This document shows, one piece after another, positions 47,701 through 60,000 of a stretch of 64,000 nt of DNA. The stretch is taken from the NCBI RefSeq assembly GCF_013373865.1, contig NC_050471.1, positions 434,001 to 498,000 of the forward strand, written 5' to 3'. Within the stretch, counting starts at the first letter, position 1. The number at the start of each line of letters is the position of its first letter. The notes under the pieces were generated by a model that ran no database searches, had not been told where the DNA came from, and worked only from the letters and a program-made list of their open reading frames with translations. The stretch is from Monomorium pharaonis. Taxonomy: Eukaryota; Arthropoda; Insecta; Hymenoptera; Formicidae. A program made the translations under genes and the position numbers.

Positions 47701-48261
47701 TTAATTTGTGTTTAAACTAAATGTTAATTAAATGTTAAATTTTAAATATTTATTTTAAGAATTATAATTGAAATTTTTTTATTTTTTAAAGAGGTCTATA
47801 ATTATTTTTAGCAAAAAAATTATTTTATATTAAAAATATTTTATTTATATGATATATAAATACTATTTAATTTATGATTAATTTGATTTATGAATTCAAC
47901 TTATGATCCAAAGTTTCGGAACATAACTGTCATAAATAGAGGAATATTTGCTTATTTCACGTTTAGTAAATATGCTAATATATATATATTTTTTTTTTCT
48001 AGTGGCAAGTCCTCCAAAGAATCTCATCGTTATCTGTCGTTATAACAATATAAGCAGCTTTAGTTTCATGTCTATCACGTGGACGCCCCCAGATAAACCG
48101 AATGGCATTATACAGCGTTATAATATACAACTAAATGGTGTAGCGAGATTTAAAAATGATATGGGACGTTTGGACATCCACAGTTTTGAACCGCCAAGTT
48201 GGAGCGTCTATAAGAGGAATACCACGCATTACAATAAGTTACCTCCCAATACGAATTATAC

Positions 48262-48317
<56 letters not shown>

Positions 48318-51300
48318 CTAATAATTCAGATTTAAGAAGGCATACGCCTAAATGAGGTCTAACTTTGCGATTTTTTTAATGAAAAGCATTATTTTCTTCA
48401 AATGCAATAAACGATTATGTCAAGCACTAGATCTATGTTTAGATTTTATAAAGCATGTGCCGTTTTGCTTTCTGACGAGTTCTATGAGAATAACAAATAG
48501 TCCCTATAACAGTGTTTTTAATGGCATAATTTAATTCTTAAAGTACACCGGCCCAAAATGGCCCGAAAAAAATTGTGTCGCAATATCTCCCATAGAAGCA
48601 CGAAATAAAGCATTTGAAAAGTTAAAGATTATAAAAAATGTACTGCTAATTTTTCGAAAAAATTACATGTTTGATTACTCAAATAAATACTTTTTTTTGG
48701 AATGTACACTATTATTGCGCGTATTTTGCTTCAAAGTATATTGTTTCGAGAGTATATGGTTAAATTTTTGCCTTAAAATATTGGAAATGAAGAAAGTTAT
48801 CCAATTTTTGGTAAAAAAGATATTTTTTGTATTTTTAATAAAATTTCGATTTTTTAAACTATTAAAATTTATTGATATTTTTTTGGAACAATTGGACCTT
48901 AATTTTGAATGTTAAAAAAATGTATCTAATTTTTTAGTCCAAAATAATTCATTTTCTCGTTGCAGTAATCATTGAAAGTGGTGCTGCGTCATTTTGACCC
49001 AGTGTGTACTTTATATCTCATACAGGTAGTGTGTACTTTAAGGGTTAAGAAAACTTGTATAGCGATACTATTTTATATAATTTTTTTATAAAATTTGAAT
49101 GTCAAATTAAGAGAAAAGTATATTCTTTAAAATGGAAAAAGATAATATTCTTATCTTTTTTTTTTTTTTTTTTTTTTTTAAGAAAAAAATTTGCAAAGTT
49201 GGGTCTCATTTTGACATCGAGGTGTTGTGTAAAATCCGTTATTTTTAATAGATATAATTACATATAATTATAAATGTTATTATTGACATTTTGTGAATTA
49301 TTTCTTATTTAATTAAAATAATTTCCTTAAAAATAGTTTGAGAATATACAAGATGTTTTAATCAACTATTATATTTATTACTTTTAAAAAGTTGATTTTT
49401 TAATCACTTGAGCGATTCTTATGAAATTTGGAGAAAGTATTATGAAAAGTGGGCGTCTTTGAAGGTATTTTATGAGGCTTTAAAGTTGAAAAATGTCAAT
49501 TTGTTAACGTGAGTATGTTTAAAATTATCTTTAATATATGCCATTCTTTCTCTCCAATTATTACTTATTTGTTATTAAATTTCATAATTTTCTAATAAAT
49601 TCTTGAAGAAAGAAAAATAATCTTTTGTGAAGGTTACATGAAACTTTGTCAAAAGGGATTCAATAATGAATTATTGAAATACACAAACTAATATGATCAT
49701 CATTTTTTAATTTGTTTATTGAAAAATTATGAAATTTAGTACAAATGAATAACAATTCAAGAATGAAAGAATAACATATTGAAGATAATTCTGAGTATGC
49801 TTATCTTATCATATTTCTATTTTTTTATTGTGAAGCTTCCTAAAACACCGCCCATCATTATCCATATCAAATAAATCTGCCCTTTGTTAATATCGTCGCT
49901 TCCGAATAAAAAGTAACTCCAAAGCTGATTGAAAAGGGCGTTAACTAGGAAGCCGATTGAAAAAAGCGTTAACTTGCGCGCTCAAATTTTTCACTTCAAT
50001 TTAAGTTGGCAGCACTGCCAACCCTGCATAAAATGTCTTATTTGAAAATATTTCGCATTCACGAGATTTTATTGTGAATTCTGCTTTGCAAAAATCTTGG
50101 ATTGTGGCCAATACTTTTCAGTGTGATATTGAGAATAGAACCATGAAATCTTATATGCTTCTGAATCCGATAACAATTAGCAGAAGAGGTGAATCTTTTT
50201 TAATCCAAGGGTTTGCATTTATTTGAATGTTTTTTATTGCGATTGAATGCGAAGAATGTTTGGAGTCAAGTGAATTCTATTGAATGCGAGAATTAATATT
50301 TGAAGTGAATTGAATCTTCAAAAGACAGAATTCCGAAGATATTCAATTGATTTTTGCAAAATGTCAATATTTTTTAATTCTTTTCAATCCGACGTTTTAT
50401 GCACGGGAAATAATTTTGGTGCTTAATTTAAAACATATTGAAACGAAAAATTAATATGTACATACAAATAGAACCAAAATAATTTTGGCAGTGCTGTCAA
50501 GTTAAAATAAAGCAAACATTTTAGCGTGCGAATTAACATCTTTTTCAACCGGCTTCCCAGTTAACACCTTTTCAATCAGCTTTCGAGTTAACGCCCTTTT
50601 TATTAAAAAAACAACGATATTTCCTTTAACTTAAGCAGTTGAGAAATGGTTTTTCAAAAGTGGAAAACAGCTGATATCTATATCATACAAGTTTGTAATA
50701 ATATTGAGTGAATTTTTGTGTTAAAAACAAATATTTGATTAAAGGTTCGAGTGCACGGAGTGACGAGGTCTCGCACTCCTGGCAAAGACGCTGTAGGAAA
50801 TTGCACGACGCCAGTCGCGGTTCCGGATCGCGACAACATGAACATGCGCAGCTGGCGCAAGATCGAGAGTCAAGGTAGACAGTTGTTCAAACTTTATTTA
50901 CCGCGCATTTCCGAGCGAAACGGTCCGATTTGCTGCTACCGCGTTTACTTGGTAAAACTGCCGCCGCACAAAACGGTCAGCGATCTGCCGCCACCTGAAG
51001 AAATTCCAGTATACTCCTACCAATACGCACACAGCTCAACTAACGGTGGTGCCTACGTTGCCGAAACATTCGACAGCGATCAGTTGTCAACCGAGATCTT
51101 CCTTGGTGACGGCGAGTCGTTTAACGGCGGTGCCATGTGTGACAAATGTATCGGTCTGCGACCTAAACCGGCGCCGCCGTTGCTGCACTTTGTACCGGAA
51201 ATCCCGTCAACAACCACTTCGACCTCCGGTAACAAGAGTAGTACCGTTATCAGTATGACAATGACTACATCGGTGCCGACTGTGACAACTGCGAACAATA

Positions 51301-54024
51301 GTGATAGCAGCATAGCTATTAGCTTGTTTACTGCATCGACAATGAACACCGCTAGCACCGCGGAAATTGATGACACGACTACAGCTGTACCTGTGATTAT
51401 TAATGCCACGGAAAAGTTGGAGAGACGGAAGAGAGATGATGCGTCTCTGCAAAAGGCTTCTATAGATGGATCCGGGGAGTTTGGCGTGTTATCACCTTAC
51501 GATGGTTTTCTCGACGGAACATCGAACTACACTGGTTTCATTGAAGTTATCGGTATGTCCACTGTCGATGGATTTAGAATACTTCTAGAAGAGTTTGGAT
51601 AGATTAGATGATGGTTGATTTTTTGTAGTGTTTGGTGAGAAAGATCAGCTACCGGCTTACAGCAGTTACTTCAGTCCTCTCTATGGCGGAGTAGATCCTC
51701 TCACTGTAACGGCTACAGAGGCGATTACTATCAGAGAAATGATAATACAGCTCTTTATTGCTCTGATTTTAACGCTCACAATTCTATTTATTGCGCTTTG
51801 TGTGTTGTATAGATTTACGAAACGTGCGCAAGATAGGGAAGAAGTTATAACACTGCGCAATAGTTTTAGGTGAGTTGTAAAAAAATCGCAGTATTCTCTC
51901 TGAAATAGAATATCTTTACATATACAAATATATTTTATTACATAAATTATTTTAAACAAGGGATTTACGCGTAAAATATTAATCTGCATTATGTGTACAT
52001 AATATTAGCTATGTAAATCACGTTTTAAATATTTATGTAAATAATTCATGGATTATAGAAGATTGACATTTTATTGGAAACAGAAAAAAGTTATGTTTTT
52101 AATATTATATATTTTTATTTTATCAATTATAATATTATCAATACTAAAGTCAGATATTAACAATTTTATAACTTAATTACTTTTTCTGCGTTAAGTTATT
52201 TAATTTATAATAATTTACACTACTTGACATTGTTTATATGAAAAAGATTTGTACACTCATCGGCAAAAAAAACGGGCCATCTAATTTTTCTAAAATTTTT
52301 TAATATTTTTCAATAGCGACAACTTCGCCAAAAATTATATCGAGATCAACCAAAGCTCAAATTAAAGCTTAAACTTTCCTCTTGAAAACCATATAAACCG
52401 TAATTGAGTTACGACAAACATTTTACAAAATGGACGTTGAAGATAGTACTTAAAAAATAAAAAACAAATTTTTTTTTAATTGTGTAACTCAACTCCTTGG
52501 TTTAAAAATGTATGAGTTTTTAAGCTTATTCATCTCTTAACAAATCTATCTTTGGAACATTTTTGTACGATTTTTTTAACAGCTACATCGTTTTGAAGAA
52601 AATGTTACAAAAACGACACTTTTTAAGCTTATTTATTTCCTAACAAATTAATCTTTGGAACATTTTTCTACGATTTTTTTTAACAGTTACATCGTTTTGA
52701 AGAAAATGCTATAAAAACGACAACTTTTTATTTAAAATCAGCAATTTATAAACAAATTGTCATGAAAAAACTTTCAAAAAGGAAATTAGAATAAAAACTT
52801 CAAAGTTTAAATTTTTTTTTAAGTAAACGATCGGATTTAAATATTGTAAGTATCTGCATGTGTACATCCTGCTCTTGGCATTACCCAGGATCGACGTGGC
52901 CGTAGCAGGAATCTGATCCTTTGTGTGTGTGTGCGTGTGCGTGCGCGCGCGCGCGTGCATATGTGTTTAATAATATGTATTACCTCCTCTTGCATCTAAC
53001 AATTTTTGTATTCGTTGAGGCATACTGTTAATTAAATTTTTTATTTCTTCTTGTCTTAAGTTGTCCCATTCTTCTTGCAAGGCGTTGCGGAATGCTACTA
53101 ATGTTTGAGCATTATATTTTCTAACTCTTTGTTTTAGGATATCTCATAAATGTCCTATAGAATTCATATCCGGACTTATAGCAGACCACATTATGAAAAA
53201 GTTGTCATTTTTGTAACATTTTCTTCAAAACGATGTAGTTGTTAAAAAAATTGTAGAAAAATGTTCCAAAGATAGATTTTATTAGGAAATGAATGAGCTT
53301 AAAAACTTATACATTTTTAAACCATAAAAAAATTGGTTCTCATTTTTTAAGCACTATCTTCAACGTTCGCCATTTTGTAAAATGTTTGTCATAACTCAAG
53401 TACGGTTTATATGGTTTTTTTTTTCCCCAAGAGAAAAGTTTAAGCTTTAATTTAAGCTTCGGTTCATCTCGATACGATAATTTTTGGTGGAGTTGTCGTT
53501 ATTGAAAGATATTTAAAAATTTGAGAAAAATTAGGTGGCCTGTTTTTTTTTGCCGGTGAGTGTATAAACATAATGTAAATAACATGTAGATGTAATTTAA
53601 AAATCTACAAGTTAATTCTGATTTTAATAACGGAATAAATACATTAAAAAAAATTTTTTTAATAGTAGATTTTGTAATAACGTACTTTCTTTTTTCTCAA
53701 AAATTATTGTTATTATCGAAACATACTAAAATATATATAATAAATTTATGTGGATATGCGTGCGTATGTACAGAGTGTTTTAAATTTTTATTTTTATATG
53801 CGAACTAATCTGAGTGAAAAAGCTCTTTATTTTGTAATTTTACTATTTTGCAATAATTTCTAAACCAGTTATTAATTTATAAAGATAGTCGAATTCGTCT
53901 TATCTACTGTCAAATGATAATGTGTGGTAAGACAGAGATCGCCCAGGGAAATGCGCATTCGCTGTTCGTCACTGGGGACGCATGAAGTTATCGTTTACAT
54001 GCGGCAATGCTTATGCATTATGCA

Positions 54025-54081
<57 letters not shown>

Positions 54082-57000
54082 GCATAATGCATGAACAAAA
54101 GTATATAATGGCTTTTCTGTATAAATACAACATACAATTTATATAATCAACATTGATATTTTATCAAAAAGTCTTCTAAAGACCGTGTTTAATGGATACT
54201 TTTTTTTTTCGTAGACATCTCTGTAGGAGTTTGAGAGGCAGGCATCAGCTTGTAGCGGCAAGTCCACCGGATATGCCGCCCATACCCAAAGGTGAACTAC
54301 TACAGGCTTACTTGGAACGTCATCGAGATTCAGACTATGGTTTTCAACACGAGTTTGAGTTGCTACCCGACCGATTCGCGGACAGAACGACGCGTGCGTC
54401 CGAGGCGCAGGAGAATCTTTACAAAAATCGCTATCCAGATATCAAATGTTACGATCAGACGAGAGTGCGTTTGGCTCAGATAGACGGTATTTGTGGCTCC
54501 GATTACATCAATGCTAACTTTGTGCTAGGTTACAAGGAGCGCAAGAAGTTTATCTGTGCTCAGGGACCAATGGAGAACACTGTGTGTGACTATTGGCGCA
54601 TGATCTGGGAACAGCATCTCGAGTTAATTCTTATGCTAACGAATCTCGAGGAATACTCCAAGACCAAATGCGCTAAATACTGGCCGGATAAGCGCGAGAC
54701 TAAGAACTTTGGCGACATTACGGTGGAGCACGTGAAGGAGCGCGCTTACTCGGACTACGTAGTGCGCGAGCTGAAGATGACACGGTTGGGCGAGCGTGAT
54801 ACTCGCACAATCGTGCAATACCACTTCCTTGTATGGAAGGACTTCGTCGCTCCTGAGCATCCACATGCGATTCTGCGTTTCATCAAACGCGTTAACGAAG
54901 CGTACTCGCTCGAAAAAGGACCGATCTTGGTGCACTGCAGCGCCGGTGTAGGTCGCACTGGCACACTCGTCGCGTTGGACTCGCTGCTGCAACAGCTAGC
55001 CGATGAGGGTCAAGTGTCCATCTTCAACACTGTGTGCGACCTGCGGCACATGCGTAATTTTCTTGTGCAATCGCTCAAACAATATATTTTCATCTATCGC
55101 GCGCTTATGGAGATGGCACAGTACGGTGATACGGAGATCTCGGCGTCGCAGCTTAAATCTATGATTGCCAAACTGAGACAGAGGGATAATGGAAAGGAGA
55201 AATGTAGAATGGAGGAAGAGTACGATGTAAGTTGGACCAAAATTGGAATAGTAAATAATTTTTATTGATTTACAATTAATAAAATTAATTGTTTAAATTT
55301 ACATACATATAAAATAAAGATGTATCAGACGAGACTGGGTCTTGGGATGCTTATAGTCCGTATCAGACTAACGATTGGGATTGAAATTTGATCAAGAACA
55401 AAGTTTTCGAAACTTTAGATTGATTTACTTACTCTGATTTGTTAAATTTCAATCTAATCTCAATTCTAATACTTAATCTGCTACAGAATTAACATTATTT
55501 GATTTTGATTATTTCAGAAACTGAAATAACAAAGTCGGTTTAGAAAATTAAGACTCGAATAATATGTCGAGAAGCTAAAAGAGCCAATATACAGTGTCTT
55601 CATACTTATTTTTTTTAAATATATTTCTCAAAAAATTAACAAATATTTCCATCCCAGCATTAAATTATTCTCAGTGTTGTATGCCAATTTTTAATTTACA
55701 AAGTTTTAGGTGATGTACATATTAATTTAGACTGTGTTAAACGCTGTTCTTTGCAAATTACGATTGTTGCATTAAAATTTAATTGAAATCATGTCAATAC
55801 AATAAAATTCTCAATAATATATATGACAAAATGACCGTATTGTTCATAATTAGTGATGCATTGATTCTGGAGATAATTGATATGGGAAATTATAGGAGTA
55901 AAAAGAAAGAAATGACATTAATAATCATAGTATCATATTCAAATTCTTATACAACACAAGTATACAACACAAATATACAACAATATTGAATGATTCAATG
56001 GCATTATTAAAATTGATGAAAGTACATAGAATAAAAAAAGGGCAAAGAAAATAGATAAAAGAGGGAAGAATGTCCTAATTCGGAGAAAGTCTTGAAACAT
56101 AATTTAGAGACAATTAGTTGAGCACAAGGAAATATGTTTCCGATAAAAATTTAGTATCTATTTAGACAATGTTTTTACTTTTTTATATGAACTTTAATTA
56201 TAATAGTATTTTGTTATAGTTAAACTCATTGTCAACAATTTGTACATCTCACTTGAAATGGTTGATTTATGACGAATACATAATTTGTTGTATTTGTAAG
56301 ACGATGATTGAATATAACTATTGAATTATAATGGAGAGCCACTTTTCTTCTTGATATTTCAGATATGTTCCTGGGCTGTTTTTAAGTTGATGTTTAGTTT
56401 GTCTTATACAAGTGGCCTCACAATCATGATAAGAAACCTATTCCAAAACGTTATTTTAAGACATTCAATCCAATACCTTTGCTTGTTTTAATATATTTTT
56501 TTAAGGTATTTAATATGGTAAATGCTATTATTAAATTGTATTTTTTACCATAGCCAACTTTTGTGAATGTTTTTTCTTAATATGCTTCTTTTTTTGTAAT
56601 CGTTTTTCTTATAAGCAAGGTACTTCAGTTTGGTTCGTATTGTCCAAAAATGAAAGAAAAAAGATAACCGTTTTCCGATAAAATATTGATTTATCAGATT
56701 TTTTAAATGGAATATGGAGTTAAAAAGAAAAATAGTTTTGTTCACCAAATTATACACAATACTTTTCTTGTGTTACTGAGTGACAAGAGGTTGAAAATTC
56801 AAATATTTGTCAGAAAAAATTATTTTTTTATACAAATCAAAACTAATTGTGTGGCGAAATACGATATGGATATGACAGATGATGAAGAATGATTGAAACA
56901 GTCATTTTTTTTAACCTTAGATGTAAATTGCAAACACTCGTAGAAGTTGAATTATTTTTAGTTATTAAGCATTTATGTTAAATAAAACACTAATAGAATA

Positions 57001-60000
57001 TATCGCATACATATCTTAAATAAATTAATAAACTTGTGGGCAAACATTATAATTTTTTAGTTTCTAAAACTAAAACCTCCTCAAAAACAGAATCCCTGGA
57101 CTCTTTTATCATCATATAATTGATGATAATAGAAAGTCCAGGGATGTGCTAAAAATCTATTTATAAACTGGTATAAAATAATATTAAATTTGAAAAATAT
57201 AAAATTTAGCACTCCAATTTTAATACAATAATTGTATCTGTGAGTTTTTTTATTAACTTGATTTGATTTAATATGTATATCATTATTTCAAATTTTGTGA
57301 GTTAAAAATTAGCGTACATTGAAGATGATCCAATGCTAGGATCAAAATGCTCGGATTAATTTATTAATTGTTAGAAAAATATATATTCAAGAATATACAT
57401 TTAAGAAAATAACTACAAAGACCTTGTGTTGACTCTTATAGCTTGATACATTTTTATTTTAGAAAGTTATAGTTTAAGTTTCATGACAATTACGTGGTTT
57501 AAAATTAAAAAAAAATGCCTTAATATAATATATTAATCATAAACGTATTCTCAAAATTTGATCAAACTTTTATATTATATGAAAAGTGAAAATAATTTAA
57601 TTAATTTTGTTTTGATGTATTTAAGATTTAAAAATAAAAATATCACATATACCAAAATTATTCTACACACATTGTTCATATCAAAATTATTAATTATTAG
57701 TTACCAACTTGTCTCGTTTTTATTTTTAAATCTACTTTGAATTTTTTAACGTGTTCTATTTCTGTATATCAGTTGGAAAGACTTAAGTCACTTACAAAAA
57801 AGTGCCTACGTTTTGTAAATAACCAATATCCAATAAAGTAGAATAAACTCTATACGTGTGATACGTTCGGTGAACACGTATTATATTCTTAAAATTTTCA
57901 ATAATTTTATTGAGAGACGAAAGACTTCTCTTAATTATTTACATAATAATAACATATTTTTGCTATAGAAAATCAGTTCCGTATTGGAAGATCGGAAATC
58001 CTTTTCTGTTGGTGGCGGAGAGGAAAATAGATCGAAGAATAGAAGCGAATTGGTGATACCGTATGATAGAAATCGCGTAATACTCACTCCGGTTCCGGGA
58101 AAAGAACACTCAACATACATAAACGCATCGTTCATCGAAGGCTACGATAATTCTGAGTCATTTGTCATTACCCAGGATCCATTAGAAATCACTGTACCAG
58201 ATTTTTGGCGAATGATTTCGGAACAATGTATTTCTACAATAGTTATGTTATCTGACGTAAGTATATCTATATATTTTTCTCTTCATTTTTTGCTGTAATA
58301 AAGATATCTGTTTTGTTGATTTTATTCAAACAATTGAAATTGAAAATTGACCGATAAATTAATTTTTAATTTGTATTTTGTTTAATTTGTGCAAGAAATT
58401 ATATAATTGTATGAATATTGCGTTAACATATTATACATGGTATGCAATTTCATACATTTTTTTCAGGAATATATTTTTTATTGAGAACTTATTGCTTTGT
58501 ATACATAAAGGTACTTTAATATAATTTAATCAATACAATAGTAACTTAAGCAAACGATATTAATTTCCTGTTAGCATGTATATATATATATAGTATATAT
58601 TCTTGAGATTACTTCATAACAAAATAAATACATGAAATTCTATATAATTGGGTGAAATAAGTGCTAAAGTCCCCGATTTTAATAATAAGAATACTAAATA
58701 ATAAGAAATGAGCATGTAAAGTTTCTAAAAGTATTTAGAAACAAGAAAGACAAAGAGAGAGAGAGAGAATGGCATAATTCGTATAATTTAATATATAATA
58801 TATATAAAATTAACCTTAATTCCTCCAACCAGGGTCATTAATATCCTCCCCATTTCTAAGAGTCATTAGTTCCGAAAAACCAGTAACGACTTGAGGTAGA
58901 AATTCTAGACCCATAGCTCATTTAGTCTTAAAATGGCAAGACATTGCAATTGTGTGCGGAATTAAAAGACCCTGATTGAAGGTTTACGTTAGTGTTGTGT
59001 GTAGATAAGTAAAATAAAAAAAAAAGTATTTTTCTGCATAATTTAAACGTATTTTACATATTTTTGTCTTTAAAAAAAAAATTGACATTGCACAGAAGTA
59101 CATAATGGTGCAAAGAGTGGCAGAAAAGTTTTGAGTTTTTTTTTTACTTTTTCGAGCTTTTTTCTTAAAAGTAATTTTGAGAAATACAAATTTGTCCTTT
59201 GTTATTTAGAAATTTGTTTTTGGCAACTTGAAAGTTCTACTGTACCGTCTAAAAAGTACTAAATTTGATGTCGCAAAGTTAAATATTTTTATTTAATTAA
59301 CCACTATCTCATTTTTTTCTTATTTGCATTACATTTAGCTTTAATTTGCGCCCTCAAACTTTAAATTTCATCCATTGGTTCGTGAGTTATGATTTTTTAA
59401 AGAAAACAAGTGGTAATGTACGTTTTTCAACAAATAATTGTTATAAAAATATATTTAAACAAATGATTTCCAAATTATTTTTACATTGATTTTTAGTTGA
59501 AGGTATAAAGAGATTATAAATATTTTTATTAATTTTTTTGAAACTATTAACAATGATAAAAACGTTAGACATGAAATGCCCTGGTTGGAGGGATTAAATT
59601 GCAGAAAAACATTGGAGGGATTAGGGTTAATATTATAAATATAAATTATTATAAATAACATTTTAATATTTTAAATAATACTAAATAATAATTAATAAAT
59701 TAACAATATAAAATATTATAAATTAAGAAATAATGTTTGTTTTCCAGTTGAACGAAGGCCCGCGAAAGTGTCCACGCTACTGGCCCGACGATGAGACTGA
59801 TTACGATCACATAAGGGTCCGTTACATCCATAGCGAGAGTTGTCCGTACTACACACGTCGTGAGTTTTGCATTTTGAATACGAAGACTGATGAGAGCGGA
59901 GTCGTGAAGCAGTATCAGTATCACGGCTGGCCGACGGTGGAGGGTGAAGTACCTGAAGTGACGCGCGGTCTCATCGAGTTAGTAGATCAGACGTTGACGA

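Larger units (their letters stand above)
44421..48002. other. Ptp69D intron 4
   Basis: No exon was seen. Non-repetitive sequence at 44620-45170 has short open frames without recognisable domains. The rest holds the palindromes and microsatellites listed. Confidence 0.6.
52254..53562. mobile_element. Decayed Tc1-like transposon in Ptp69D intron 7
   Basis: TA at 52252-52253 and 53563-53564. Long inverted ends start CACTCATCGGCAAAAAAAAC and, from the other side, CACTCACCGGCAAAAAAAAA. A transposase remnant lies inside on the minus strand. Most of the coding region is deleted. Confidence 0.85.

Noticed and set aside
51046..51452. Frames on both strands overlapping Ptp69D exon 6
   Set aside because: They are shadows of the Ser/Thr-rich coding stretch in other phases.
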